From SAR202 cluster bacterium (GTDB lineage Bacteria; Chloroflexota; Dehalococcoidia; Lucifugimonadales; GCA-2719675), in NCBI GenBank assembly GCA_009392295.1, contig VFGW01000017.1, forward strand, positions 145,872-209,871: a DNA stretch of 64,000 nucleotides. Direction: 5' to 3'. The notes beneath the pieces were generated by a model. That model was not told the origin of the DNA. It worked only from the letters and a program-made list of their open reading frames with translations, and did not search any database. Every line of letters begins with the position of its first letter. Within the stretch, counting starts at the first letter, position 1. The position numbers and the translations under genes were made by a program. This document shows positions 9,784 through 20,502 of the stretch, in pieces.

Positions 9784-11274
9784 ATGAATAAATTCGGATT
9801 ATCTATATTAATTCCTTTTTTTGTAACAATTTTATTGTTCCAAAATACTTATGCACATGGTTTTGGGGAAAGATATGATTTACCACTTCCTTTATATATG
9901 TTTATTGTTGGTGGTGCAGTTACAGTAGCAGTCTCTTTTTTATTAGTTTCGTTCTTTATGAAATTTGAATCTTCTATAAGTAGAAACTTTACATTTGTAT
10001 TTTTGGATTTATCTAAATTTGGTAGATTAAGAATTTCCAAGTTATTAATTTTTTTAATAAAGGTTTTGAGTGTTTTAATTTATTTTTTGATAATTTTGAC
10101 TGGAATTTTTGGGATTCAAAAGCCTTTAGAAAATTTTTCAGTTGTTTTTGTATGGATTGTTTGGTGGGTTGGAATTGGATATCTGGTAGCTTTTGTTTTA
10201 AATATTTGGGATATATTAAATCCTTGGTCTATAATTTACGATTGGATTTTTAAACCAATTTTAAAAATATTCAACATTTCTTCTAGTGGAATTTATTCCT
10301 ATGATTTTCGTAGATATGATGTTTTGCCAGCTTTGGTAATGTTTGTGATATTTTGCTGGGTTGAGAATGTATATTCTAATACTGATTCACCAGCGTTTAT
10401 TGCATTTTTAATTTTAGGATATTCTCTCGTAACTTTTTGTGGCATGTTTTTATATGGATCAAAAAATTGGTTAAATTATGGTGAAATATTTTCAGTATTA
10501 TTTGGATATTATTCAAAGTTCTCCGCTTTGAATTTCAATCGAGATGTTGCAGGAAAGCTGAGTATGACTTTAAGGCCATATGGCTTCGGTTTAATTGAAT
10601 CTAAATCTAGTTCGATATATACCACATTTTTAATAATAGTTGTTTTGTCAATGGTAACATTTGATGGATTGTCAGAAACGCCATTTTGGGTAAGTATGTT
10701 AAATTTTTTCTATCCATTTTTTGTTACAATTTTAGGAGAATATACTATTATAATTTTAACTACAATCGGAATGTTGATAGTTCCAGCTGTATTTATGTTT
10801 TTGTATTTTTTGACATGTTATTTTATGCTGAAATGCGCTAAATTTAACGAGATAGAATTTAATAATTGGAATGAAAAAGATTTTTTGCAAATTGGCAATA
10901 TTTTTATATTTACATTGATCCCAATAGCGCTTGCGTATAATTTGGCCCATTATTTTTCATTTTTATTAATTCAAGGGCAGTTAATAATTCCACTAATTTC
11001 TGATCCTTTTGGTTTTGGTTGGGATATATTTTCAACTGCAAATTATAAAGTAAATATTGCAATAATTAATGCAAAATTTGCTTGGTTTCTTTCTTTGTTT
11101 TCTATAGTAATAGGTCATATACTATCGATATTTATCGCACATAAAGTTGCATTTAATCAACTTAAAAATATTCATGTAGTTTTAAAAACTCAATACCCAA
11201 TGTTGGTTTTGATGGTTATTTACACGGCTACTAGTTTATGGATAATTGCTCAGCCTATTGTGGAAATGTCATAG
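9784..11274 (+). CDS. Polytopic membrane protein resembling FedB/fenitrothion hydrolase annotations
   Basis: AHGFGERYDLPLPLYMFIVGGA start and many TM helices; family name recalled, biochemical role unknown. Confidence 0.6.
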   Translation: MNKFGLSILIPFFVTILLFQNTYAHGFGERYDLPLPLYMFIVGGAVTVAVSFLLVSFFMKFESSISRNFTFVFLDLSKFGRLRISKLLIFLIKVLSVLIYFLIILTGIFGIQKPLENFSVVFVWIVWWVGIGYLVAFVLNIWDILNPWSIIYDWIFKPILKIFNISSSGIYSYDFRRYDVLPALVMFVIFCWVENVYSNTDSPAFIAFLILGYSLVTFCGMFLYGSKNWLNYGEIFSVLFGYYSKFSALNFNRDVAGKLSMTLRPYGFGLIESKSSSIYTTFLIIVVLSMVTFDGLSETPFWVSMLNFFYPFFVTILGEYTIIILTTIGMLIVPAVFMFLYFLTCYFMLKCAKFNEIEFNNWNEKDFLQIGNIFIFTLIPIALAYNLAHYFSFLLIQGQLIIPLISDPFGFGWDIFSTANYKVNIAIINAKFAWFLSLFSIVIGHILSIFIAHKVAFNQLKNIHVVLKTQYPMLVLMVIYTATSLWIIAQPIVEMS

Positions 11275-11342
11275 ATTTTAATACTTGTATGATAAACAAT
11301 AAGTTTGTATTCTATATTTATTAAGAAATTTAGAGGATAGCG

Positions 11343-12506
11343 TTGGGGTACTTTTTACCGAGATTAATTTTATTAATATCTTTCATAGATTTATTTTTTC
11401 ATTTTACAACAATTGCACGCTTTGCTGAATTGCTGCAATCATCTTCTTATATGATAGGTGTGATTGTTGCTATTTATTCTATTTCAAATTTTGCGGGAAA
11501 TTTAATTTCTGGAATAATTTTAGATCGATGGGGTAGAATTACTCCGGTAAAATTCGGATTGTTTTTTTCAAGTATTACGGTTGGATCATATTATTTTGTA
11601 AATTCCTCGATTCAATTGTTTGTTTTGCGATTATTGCATGGAGTTGGATCATCTGTTTTGGTACCTGGGGCATATGCAATGCTTGGAGATATTTTAAAAA
11701 ATCGCAATCATGGAAGAGTGATGGGGATCACAGGAGGGATAATTGCATTTTCTGCAATTTTGGGTTCATTGGCAGCAGGATTGATTTCAGAGTTTATTAG
11801 CGTTAGATCAGTTTTTATGATTGATTCTATCTTGCTGTTTTTTTGTTTTATTTTTTTGTTAATATATTCTAATAAGGTTAGCCAAAGTGATACTATTGAT
11901 TCAGGTAGAGAGTTTTTTTCAAAATCAAATAATTCTTTACTTGACGCTTTGGGGAACAAATTAATTATTAGCTATACTTCAATATTTTTTATGTCTGTTG
12001 GCGTAGGGTTGTTAGTAGGGAGGCTGTCTCTGGTATTCGAAGATAACGATATGTATAGAGGTATTAGTTTTACTATATATGCTTTGGTGGCTTTATTTGT
12101 AATGATTTCTCCAATAGTCAGAAATTATCATAAAACAAATTTGATTATTGTTGGTTTATTTTCATTATCTTTAAGTTTTTTAATTATTGCTTTAAATACC
12201 AATAATTTTATTTGGGTTTTTATTGCAATGATAATGTTTGGATTGGGGTATGGCGCCTTATTTCCTAGTGTAACTAGTATAGTTAGTGAAAATACTGATA
12301 AATCAATTAGGGGTAAAAGTTATGGGATATTGTATGCTTGTTATTCTATAGGTGTGGTGGTGGGGTCAAATTATGCGGGTTTATTAGAACTATTATTTGG
12401 GAATGATTTTTTTAATAATGGTTTTGAATTTTATTTAGCATTTGTAATTCTTTTATTAGGGGCTGTATTTACTTATTACTTCTCAAAATTAAATAATTCT
12501 GTATAA
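11343..12506 (+). CDS. MFS transporter
   Basis: Twelve-TM-like profile, GIILDRWGRITPVKFGL, MFGLGYGALFPSVTSIV; TTG start. Confidence 0.85.
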   Translation: MGYFLPRLILLISFIDLFFHFTTIARFAELLQSSSYMIGVIVAIYSISNFAGNLISGIILDRWGRITPVKFGLFFSSITVGSYYFVNSSIQLFVLRLLHGVGSSVLVPGAYAMLGDILKNRNHGRVMGITGGIIAFSAILGSLAAGLISEFISVRSVFMIDSILLFFCFIFLLIYSNKVSQSDTIDSGREFFSKSNNSLLDALGNKLIISYTSIFFMSVGVGLLVGRLSLVFEDNDMYRGISFTIYALVALFVMISPIVRNYHKTNLIIVGLFSLSLSFLIIALNTNNFIWVFIAMIMFGLGYGALFPSVTSIVSENTDKSIRGKSYGILYACYSIGVVVGSNYAGLLELLFGNDFFNNGFEFYLAFVILLLGAVFTYYFSKLNNSV

Positions 12507-12533
12507 TCCATTTTAATTAGGAAGTGTTTAATT

Positions 12534-13277
12534 ATGCGAAATTCAAAAAGATTCATAACGCCAAAGTTTCAAGAAGTTGAAATAGTACATAGGGAAGATG
12601 TTACAGCTGATTTGATGAAGCTTTGGGTTGAAAAACCAGATGGTTTTCAATTCAAGCCTGGACAATATTGTACAATCGGTTTGAATGGAGTTGAACGTGC
12701 ATATTCTATTGTATCAGCACCACATGAAGAAAATTTAGAATTATTTGTTGAGCTTGTGCATCCACCAGATGGAGTTTTCACACCCATGATTTGGGATACT
12801 GTTGTTGGAGATAAGGTTACTTGCAGATTTAAACCTAAAGGAATTTTTATTTTAAATAATCAACTTACTAATCATTTTTTAATTGCAACCGTTACAGGAA
12901 TTGTTCCTTATATAAGTATGATTAGAGATTATATACATAAAAATGAAGATAAAAACTTCAAATTCTTTATAGCTCATGGCGCTAGTTATATTGATGAGTT
13001 TGTTTATGATTTGGAACTTGAAGGATATGCTAAAAAATACCCAGACTTGGTTCAATATTTCCCAACTATTAGTAGACCGAACGAGTCAAAAAATGTTAGT
13101 TGGATAGGTTTGAAAGGAAGAGTAAATGATTTTACTCAATCGATGATAAATGATTTGAATTTAACTAATCAGGATACTGTTATTTATGTTTGCGGTCATC
13201 CAGGAATGATTGAAAATGTAAAGGAAAAATTGAATCCTCAGGGTTTTAAAGTCGTTGAAGAAAGGTTTTGGAAATAA
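12534..13277 (+). CDS. Ferredoxin/flavodoxin-NADP+ reductase family oxidoreductase
   Basis: FKPGQYCTIGLNGVERAYSIVSAP, IATVTGIVPYISMIRD, IYVCGHPGMIENVKEKL. Confidence 0.9.
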   Translation: MRNSKRFITPKFQEVEIVHREDVTADLMKLWVEKPDGFQFKPGQYCTIGLNGVERAYSIVSAPHEENLELFVELVHPPDGVFTPMIWDTVVGDKVTCRFKPKGIFILNNQLTNHFLIATVTGIVPYISMIRDYIHKNEDKNFKFFIAHGASYIDEFVYDLELEGYAKKYPDLVQYFPTISRPNESKNVSWIGLKGRVNDFTQSMINDLNLTNQDTVIYVCGHPGMIENVKEKLNPQGFKVVEERFWK

Positions 13278-13278
13278 T

Positions 13279-14007
13279 TTAATTTTGAATTTGATTAATT
13301 GCATCTTTTTGTATTATGAAAAGTTGATTAATTACTTCCGAACTTTTTTCAAGCATAGTGTCTAATTCAGATTTTGAAAAAGCTGCCTTTTCTGCTGTAC
13401 CTTGAATTTCCACGAATTCAAAATTATCATTCATTACTATATTAAAATCCACATCAGCATTAGAATCTTCTTGGTAATTTAGATCCACAATGATTTCGTG
13501 ATTAATTATTCCAACACTAGTTGCTGCAATTGCGTTTTTCAATGGATTTTGTACTAAAGTTTTTGATTTGATTTGTTTGAAAATTGCTTCATATAGTGCT
13601 ACATATGCTCCAGTGATTGAAGCTGTTCGTGTACCTCCGTCAGCTTGGATCACGTCACAGTCTAAAGTGATAGTTTTTTCTCCAATTATTGTTAAATCTA
13701 TAATTTGCCTTAAGGATCTTCCAATTAACCGTTGTATTTCACTAGTTCTACCTTGAATTTTACCCAATTTTGACTCTCTAGGAGTTCTTGTTGAAGTAGA
13801 TCTGGGTAACATAGAATATTCAGCTGTTAACCAGCCTTGTCCTGAATTTCTTAAAAATCTAGGTACACCATTTTCGATTGTTGCGGTACATAGAACACTA
13901 GTTTTTCCAGTTTGAATTAATGCAGAACCTTCTGCAAATTCTTGAACACCAGGTTGAATTTTAGTTTTTCTAAGTGTTGAATTATTTCTTCCTTCTAATC
14001 TAGACAA
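13279..14007 (-). CDS. rph: Ribonuclease PH
   Basis: EGSALIQTGKTSVLCTATIE, GQGWLTAEYSMLPRST, DCDVIQADGGTRTASITGAYVAL. Confidence 0.96.
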   Translation of the reverse strand: MSRLEGRNNSTLRKTKIQPGVQEFAEGSALIQTGKTSVLCTATIENGVPRFLRNSGQGWLTAEYSMLPRSTSTRTPRESKLGKIQGRTSEIQRLIGRSLRQIIDLTIIGEKTITLDCDVIQADGGTRTASITGAYVALYEAIFKQIKSKTLVQNPLKNAIAATSVGIINHEIIVDLNYQEDSNADVDFNIVMNDNFEFVEIQGTAEKAAFSKSELDTMLEKSSEVINQLFIIQKDAINQIQN

Positions 14008-14011
14008 CTTA

Positions 14012-14644
14012 TTAATCCCTTTCTATTACTCCATTTAGAAATATAGTTAATACTCCTTTGTTTGCAACATTTCTTATTTCACGCATTACTTCGCCTTTTT
14101 GATTTAATATAAAAGTTGTAGGCAATTGTAATACATTATATTCTCTTGTAATTTTACCTTCTGAGTCTGATGCTAATGTGTAAGATACATTAGTTTGTTT
14201 AGCAAAGGCTTTTGCAGTTGGAATTGGATCTGATACAGATATTCCAATAACAGTAACGTTTTTGTTTTTGAATTTTTGATGTATATCTTCAAAAAATGGC
14301 ATTTCCCATCTACAGGGTCCACACCATGATGCCCAAAAATTTAGGACTACTATAGAATTTTCAAAATCGCTGATTTTAATATTTCCTGAATCTAAAAGAG
14401 GTATTAGAGTATCATTAGCATTACTACGGGAACCAATTAATGTAGATTTTTTTAATATTGTAAATTTTTCAGAGACATTTTTTTTAGATGGAGTATTTTG
14501 GATTTTTATTGAATTTTTTTCATTTTGTCCAGATGGAGTTGTTGGGTTTGTATTTACTTGTGTTCGTGTAGTACATGTAATTGAAGAGATTACAAAAAGT
14601 ATGTAAATGACTACAAAATTGAATTTATAATATTTGTTATTCAT
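14012..14644 (-). CDS. TlpA/ResA-like thioredoxin-fold protein
   Basis: Membrane anchor/lipobox then VVLNFWASWCGPCRWEMPFFEDIH. Confidence 0.9.
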   Translation of the reverse strand: MNNKYYKFNFVVIYILFVISSITCTTRTQVNTNPTTPSGQNEKNSIKIQNTPSKKNVSEKFTILKKSTLIGSRSNANDTLIPLLDSGNIKISDFENSIVVLNFWASWCGPCRWEMPFFEDIHQKFKNKNVTVIGISVSDPIPTAKAFAKQTNVSYTLASDSEGKITREYNVLQLPTTFILNQKGEVMREIRNVANKGVLTIFLNGVIERD

Positions 14645-14649
14645 TTAAA

Positions 14650-15789
14650 TTATTTATATTTTGAAAAAGTTTCTTGCAGTCGTTCAATAATTATTTCCAT
14701 TTCGTGATCATCTATGTTAAATGGATCTATTCCGGTTTCATCTTGACCTGCAAGTGCTCTAATATAAATTCTTGGGTTTTTTTGCAGTAGAATTTCTTGT
14801 AATTCATCTCTATAGGGTCCTTTCCAGCCAGATTGGAATTTAATTATTGCCATAGGATTGAGGTAGTCATATTCATCTTCTTCTACACTCACTTTAATTC
14901 CAGGTACATCTTTTAATAAATCTACTACCATTTGAGACATTTTTCGAAATCTATCAAATTGAATTTTTTCATTTTCGGACACAAAGATTTCTAGAGCAGT
15001 GATCAGGCCTATAATTTCTTCTTTTGCTACTTTCATACTTCTTCCGATAAAAGGATTTGGGGAAGCATTTGCTGCACAAGCTTGGATTAAATTTTTTTTC
15101 CCAACTAAAATGCCTGTTCCTTGAGGCCCCCTTATACCTTTACCGCCACTAATTATGACTAGGTCAGCACCTAGTTCACTAAATTTTTTTAAATTAGCTC
15201 TGGGAGGGACTGTTGTTGCCGCATCAACTATGACAGGTAAATTGTTTTTATCAGCAATTTCTTTAACTTGTTTAAATGTTAATGCAGCACGTGAAGTATG
15301 GGGAGCTGATAAATATACAATAGCAGCAGTTTTCTCATTGATTGCTGCTTCCAGTTGCCATGGCAAGCATGTTCTTGCATGTCCAACAGAGATTAATTTT
15401 CCTCCAGCTATAGTATATGCTTGGTCGTAAGAAAATCTATGTGCATTTTGAATAATTATTTCATTTTTCATTCCTTCTGTATCAGGTAGTTTTGACATTT
15501 TTTTTGGATCATTTCCTGCAATACATGCTGCTGCTTGCAAAACTAATCCTGCAGCAGATCCACCGCAAACAAAACCTGCTTCTGAGTTTGTTAATTTGGC
15601 TAATATTTCTCCAGCTTTATGATTCAATTCTGCTAAATCAACCATGACGTTACTAGCTTCATTCATTGCTTCCGTAATTTCTGGCCTGAGTTTTGAACCT
15701 CCCCACTTAGTTGTAGTGCCAGAGGCGTTAATAATCGGCTGTATGCCAATTTTTTTATACACACCTGAAGTCTTAGTTGGATTGAGCAT
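14650..15789 (-). CDS. SelA-like PLP-dependent enzyme (D-glucosaminate-6-phosphate ammonia-lyase-like)
   Basis: INASGTTTKWGGSKLRPEI, ISGGKGIRGPQGTGILVG PLP-lysine region. Confidence 0.8.
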   Translation of the reverse strand: MLNPTKTSGVYKKIGIQPIINASGTTTKWGGSKLRPEITEAMNEASNVMVDLAELNHKAGEILAKLTNSEAGFVCGGSAAGLVLQAAACIAGNDPKKMSKLPDTEGMKNEIIIQNAHRFSYDQAYTIAGGKLISVGHARTCLPWQLEAAINEKTAAIVYLSAPHTSRAALTFKQVKEIADKNNLPVIVDAATTVPPRANLKKFSELGADLVIISGGKGIRGPQGTGILVGKKNLIQACAANASPNPFIGRSMKVAKEEIIGLITALEIFVSENEKIQFDRFRKMSQMVVDLLKDVPGIKVSVEEDEYDYLNPMAIIKFQSGWKGPYRDELQEILLQKNPRIYIRALAGQDETGIDPFNIDDHEMEIIIERLQETFSKYK

Positions 15790-15867
15790 TAGTTATATAT
15801 TCCTTATTAATAAAAGTAATTAATTTTCTGATTATATCATTTGGATTGATATTTTTTAGGATTGGAA

Positions 15868-16896
15868 TTATGTAATTAACATTGAATCTCCAAAAGAATA
15901 GAATCTGTAATTATTTTTGATGGCATTTTGATATGCAGAAAAAATATTTTCTTTCCCTGCCATAGCTGATACCATCATTAATAAAGTTGATTTGGGCAAA
16001 TGAAAATTTGTAATTAAACCATCCACAACTTTAAAGTTATATCCAGGCAAAATGAAATTTTTTGCTAATCCATTTCCAGGATTTAACGGTTTGCCAATTT
16101 GATCTATAGAATTTTCTAGTAATCGGGTTGTGGTTGTTCCAACAGCTATTATGCGATGTCCATTTTGTTTAGCAGTGTTAATTTTATCTGCAGCTAATTG
16201 GTTGATTTGCCATCTTTCAGGATGCATTTTGTGTTTTAATGGATCTTTTGAATAAATAGGCCTGAAAGTTCCAATTCCAATATGTAAAGTTACGAAAGCA
16301 AAATTTACTCCAATAGAATTTATTTTTTTTAAAATTTCTTCAGTAAAATGCAATCCAGCAGTTGGGGCAGCTATACTACCGTCGTGTTTGGCATATATTG
16401 TTTGGTATCGTTGTGAATTTTTGATATTAGTTTTAATATATGGAGGTAAAGGAACTACCCCAATTGTATTAAGATCAATATCCTCAAAAAATTGAATTAT
16501 TCTAGATCCGTCTGAAAGAGTTTGTTTTATCTTGATATCTACAGAAATTTTTTTAGTATCTAAATTAATTTTAATGTTTGAATTGTCAGGGATTTTTTTA
16601 CTGTTTTTGATTAAGCATTTCCAGTTTTTTGAGTCAATTTTTTCTGTAAGGAGAATTTCCAGATTTTTTTTAATATTCGGAGAATATCCTTTTATTTTTG
16701 CTTGTAAAACTTTAGTGTCATTAAAAACTAGTAAATCGTTTTTTTTCAGAAATTTTGTGATTTCATGAAATGTTGAGTGTTGAATTTCTCCTGAAATTTT
16801 ATTTAGAACCATTAATTTGGAAGTATCTCTGATAGATATAGGATGTTGCGCAATTAACTCTTGCGGAAGATTGTAGTCAAAGTCTGAAGTCAGCAT
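15868..16896 (-). CDS. queA: S-adenosylmethionine:tRNA ribosyltransferase-isomerase
   Basis: FDYNLPQELIAQHP, GSIAAPTAGLHFTEEIL, HIGIGTFRPI, GLITNFHLPKSTLLMMVSA. Confidence 0.96.
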   Translation of the reverse strand: MLTSDFDYNLPQELIAQHPISIRDTSKLMVLNKISGEIQHSTFHEITKFLKKNDLLVFNDTKVLQAKIKGYSPNIKKNLEILLTEKIDSKNWKCLIKNSKKIPDNSNIKINLDTKKISVDIKIKQTLSDGSRIIQFFEDIDLNTIGVVPLPPYIKTNIKNSQRYQTIYAKHDGSIAAPTAGLHFTEEILKKINSIGVNFAFVTLHIGIGTFRPIYSKDPLKHKMHPERWQINQLAADKINTAKQNGHRIIAVGTTTTRLLENSIDQIGKPLNPGNGLAKNFILPGYNFKVVDGLITNFHLPKSTLLMMVSAMAGKENIFSAYQNAIKNNYRFYSFGDSMLIT

Positions 16897-17856
16897 TTAT
16901 TTTTTATTTTCAAAATAAGAATTGATTAGATTAGGATATCCAATTATAAATTCGCTTATTGATAAAACTTTTTTCCCTTCTAATTGTAGTTTTTTTAATT
17001 CGAAAAAATTTGTTGAGGTAACAACGCCGATTGACTGATTTGGTAGTTCAATTATCATTCCTGGAGTTGATTTGCCTTTTGAATTATTATTATATTCGTT
17101 TCCTTCATGAATAATTATTCTTCTACCTTGCCAGTATGTGTAAGTACCAGGCCAGGGAGTGAAAGCTCTTATTTGATTTTTAATATACTGAGATGTATTT
17201 GACCAGTCGATTAAACCATCGGTTTTTTTAATTTTGGTGGTGATGGTTGCTTTTTGATTATCTTGAGGAATAGCTTTTATTTTGCCAGAAGCAAAATCAG
17301 GAAGAATTTTTTTTATAAGTCTACCTCCTATTTCGAAAAATATTTTTGTTAAATCAGATGCGTTTTGTTTTGAATCGATTAAGAATTTTTCTTGCGCAAT
17401 AATAGGTCCAGTATCCATCCCTGCGTCTAATTTCATTATAGATACTCCCGAATTATAATCTTCATTAAGTAAAGCAGTTGGAATGGGAGATGGGCCTCTA
17501 TATTTTGGTAGCAAAGAGGGATGTACGTTGATGCATCCTAGAGGAGGAATATCTAAAATTTTTTTTGGGAGAAGTATTCCGTAGGAGGCAATAATTGCGG
17601 CTTCGGGTTGTATTTTTTCGACTTTTTGAAAAATTGCTTCTGTATTGTGTTTGTTGAATTGAAATACAGGGATGTTGGTTTGTTCACAGTATGCCTTTAT
17701 GGGGTTTTCTACTGTCACATTTTTTCTTTTAATTAATTTATCTGGTTCTGTAAAAACTGCTAAAACTGAGTGATTAGAATTAAATAATTCTTTTATTATT
17801 GGGAGTGTGTACTCAGGGCTACCCATGAAAATTAATTTTAAAGAGTTAGGATTCAT
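16897..17856 (-). CDS. fmt: Methionyl-tRNA formyltransferase
   Basis: FMGSPEYTLPIIKEL, INVHPSLLPKYRGPSPIPTALLN, GVSIMKLDAGMDTGPII. Confidence 0.96.
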   Translation of the reverse strand: MNPNSLKLIFMGSPEYTLPIIKELFNSNHSVLAVFTEPDKLIKRKNVTVENPIKAYCEQTNIPVFQFNKHNTEAIFQKVEKIQPEAAIIASYGILLPKKILDIPPLGCINVHPSLLPKYRGPSPIPTALLNEDYNSGVSIMKLDAGMDTGPIIAQEKFLIDSKQNASDLTKIFFEIGGRLIKKILPDFASGKIKAIPQDNQKATITTKIKKTDGLIDWSNTSQYIKNQIRAFTPWPGTYTYWQGRRIIIHEGNEYNNNSKGKSTPGMIIELPNQSIGVVTSTNFFELKKLQLEGKKVLSISEFIIGYPNLINSYFENKK

Positions 17857-17965
17857 AACAATAAATAATAGTTGATTTCTTTGAACTCTTCTACATTTAT
17901 GGAATAGAAGGTTTTTATTTCTAATTATTTTTATATTGAATAGTGGGCTTTTTAATTTGTAATTT

Positions 17966-19252
17966 TTACCTGAATTTCATGATTAATTTTCTACCAACCC
18001 TAATAATATTTCCACTTTTTATTGTACTAGGCTTGAAGCTGGAATCTAAGGTTGCTTCGTTTAATTTAACAGCGTTTTGGGTAATCAAGCGTTTTGCTTC
18101 ACTAGAGCTATTAGCTAGTTTGATTTCCACTAAGAATTTTTGTAAAGATATTGACTTTATATTGGGTAAGTTAGATAAATTATAGATTTTTATATCATCA
18201 GGAATCACTCTGTGTTGTACAATATTTTGGAAATTCTTTTCGGCAATTATTGCCTGATTTTTATCATGAATTTCAGTGATAATTTTTTTTGCCAATAGCT
18301 TTTTAATTTCTATTGGATTAACTGAATGGGATTTTATAGCTTGATTAATTTCCATCAAATCTTTTTGAGGTGTATCAGTTAATAGCTCCAGGTATAGAAT
18401 AATCATTGATTTCTGGCCATCAATATATATTGAATCGTTGTGAATTTCTCTGTTGGTGTCTTTATGTTCTTTGGCAAAATCAGGTATTCGCATAATTTTT
18501 GTAAACATTTCTGTAGGCGTTTCAGATAATGCGATATGGTTATTTAAGCTTTTACTCATTTTTTTAACTCCGTCAGTTCCTGGTAATATTGGTACTAACA
18601 AGCATTGTTGTTGTCTATAACCCATTATGCCTTGTAATTCCCTGCCAACTAAAAGATTGAATTTTTGATCTGTTCCACCAAATTCTATATCTGAATTGAT
18701 TTCTATAGAGTCATAAGCTTGTAATAGAGGATATAGTAACTCAGTAATTGCTATTGGTTGGTTTTCTCGAAAACGTTTTGCAAAATCATCTCGTGCTAAA
18801 AATTGAGCTACCGTGAATTTACTTGTTAATTTAATTACATCGGCCAATGTAAATTTTCCAAACCAATCACTCTGTAATCTAACTTCTGTTTGATCTTTAT
18901 TAACTATTTTGAAAAATTGAGATAAATATGTTTTAGCATTGCTTTCGACTTGTTCTTTTGTAAGCATTGGCCTGGTAGCAGATTTGCCGCTGGGATCACC
19001 TATTTGAGCAGTCCAATCTCCGACTATAACAATTACTTTATGGCCCATGTCTTGTAGTTGCCTTAATTTTCTTAAGCCTACAGCATGTCCCAAATGTAAA
19101 TCAGGGGCACTAGGATCGAAACCCATTTTGAGTCTTAGAGGAGCTTGTTTTGTATTTTCTAGAAGTTTTTGAAATTCTTTTTTGACAATTACTTCGGCTA
19201 CTCCTCTTTCAAGGAAGCTTTTTGGAGTAATAATGTTTTCTGATTTTGTCAT
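17966..19252 (-). CDS. tyrS: Tyrosyl-tRNA synthetase
   Basis: GFDPSAPDLHLGHAVGLRKL, KKMSKSLNNHIAL, C-terminal S4-like domain. Confidence 0.96.
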   Translation of the reverse strand: MTKSENIITPKSFLERGVAEVIVKKEFQKLLENTKQAPLRLKMGFDPSAPDLHLGHAVGLRKLRQLQDMGHKVIVIVGDWTAQIGDPSGKSATRPMLTKEQVESNAKTYLSQFFKIVNKDQTEVRLQSDWFGKFTLADVIKLTSKFTVAQFLARDDFAKRFRENQPIAITELLYPLLQAYDSIEINSDIEFGGTDQKFNLLVGRELQGIMGYRQQQCLLVPILPGTDGVKKMSKSLNNHIALSETPTEMFTKIMRIPDFAKEHKDTNREIHNDSIYIDGQKSMIILYLELLTDTPQKDLMEINQAIKSHSVNPIEIKKLLAKKIITEIHDKNQAIIAEKNFQNIVQHRVIPDDIKIYNLSNLPNIKSISLQKFLVEIKLANSSSEAKRLITQNAVKLNEATLDSSFKPSTIKSGNIIRVGRKLIMKFR

Positions 19253-19262
19253 TTTAAAAAAT

Positions 19263-20213
19263 TTAATCCTGACTGTTGTTTAAAATTTCTCTTGATTTTT
19301 CAACGTCTAATTGTATTTGATTTTTCAGATCATTAGTACTTTGAAATTTAATTTCATCTCTTAATTTCTCTATAAATTCTACAGTAATGTTTTGTGAGTA
19401 AATATTTTCTTTAAAATCCATTATATATGTTTCTATTGAATATTTTTTCTCTTTGAAGGTTGGGGCTATTCCGATTGAAGTAGAAGAAAAATATTTTTTA
19501 CCATTTATATTGGAAAATGTTGCATAAATACCATTTTTAGGCTTAATAATATCTTGATGTATTTCAATATTTGCTGTGGGATATCCTAATTGTTTGCCTC
19601 TTGAAAACCCTTTTATTATTTTCCCTGACAGTTCGAAGTTTCTATTGAGAAAATTTGATATATTATGAACTTCTCCGGAAGAAATTATTTTTTTTATAAT
19701 AGATGAACTAACAATCACATTTTTTTGCTTATAAGGAGGTATGTGAGATGTAAAAAAATTATATTTTTGACCTAAATTGTCAATTTCTTTTTTAGTTCCA
19801 TGTCTGTTTTTACCCATTGCAAAGTCATATCCTAAAACGATAGTGTGAATATTTATTGTTTTTTTTAATGTTTGAATAAATTCTTCAGCAGTTAAACTAG
19901 CAATTGAGTTGTTGAATGTTATGGGGATAACAGAATCGATATTACAATTTTTTATTAATTGAATTTTTTTTTCTATATCATATATATATTTTGGTGAAAA
20001 ACTTGAATTTAATATGGTGTTTGGGTGGTTGATAAATGTAATTACAGTAGAATGTTGTGTGGTTTTAGAGGCAATATCATTTAATTTTTCAAATAAGTGT
20101 TTATGGCCTTTGTGAACACCATCAAATACACCAATCGTAAGTATAGTTTTTTGATTGTTTGTATATTGTGATATTTGTTTTGCTAATTCTTTTGGAGAAT
20201 ATGTTGAAGTCAT
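19263..20213 (-). CDS. ribF: Bifunctional riboflavin kinase/FAD synthetase
   Basis: TIGVFDGVHKGHKHLFEKL, GKIIKGFSRGKQLGYPTANIE. Confidence 0.95.
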   Translation of the reverse strand: MTSTYSPKELAKQISQYTNNQKTILTIGVFDGVHKGHKHLFEKLNDIASKTTQHSTVITFINHPNTILNSSFSPKYIYDIEKKIQLIKNCNIDSVIPITFNNSIASLTAEEFIQTLKKTINIHTIVLGYDFAMGKNRHGTKKEIDNLGQKYNFFTSHIPPYKQKNVIVSSSIIKKIISSGEVHNISNFLNRNFELSGKIIKGFSRGKQLGYPTANIEIHQDIIKPKNGIYATFSNINGKKYFSSTSIGIAPTFKEKKYSIETYIMDFKENIYSQNITVEFIEKLRDEIKFQSTNDLKNQIQLDVEKSREILNNSQD

Positions 20214-20428
20214 TTAATATAGTACGCTTGTGAATTTTAATTTTTTGTTAATTCACAAATCATATTTTTACTTCTTACAGTTTAACAGAATTTTTAAATC
20301 CCGTTTAATTGGAGTGATTTTTTGTTAGTAGATAATTGAGTAGTGAATCTTATTAATATATCTGATAATTTCTTTTTTAGTTTTAGTTAGTATTATTAAA
20401 TTTATTTTAGATGAGTTGTTTATATAGA

Positions 20429-20458
20429 TTGTATGTTTGTTTTTAACAAGACTATAAT
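20429..20458 (+). promoter_or_regulatory. Candidate sigma70 promoter upstream of thrB (TTGTAT-N18-TATAAT)
   Basis: Consensus -10 TATAAT at 20453-20458; weak -35; ATG at 20503. Confidence 0.4.
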
Positions 20459-20502
20459 GTTTAAGTTAGGGAAAATATTTTAGGTTGATTGGTTTTTGAT
20501 TA

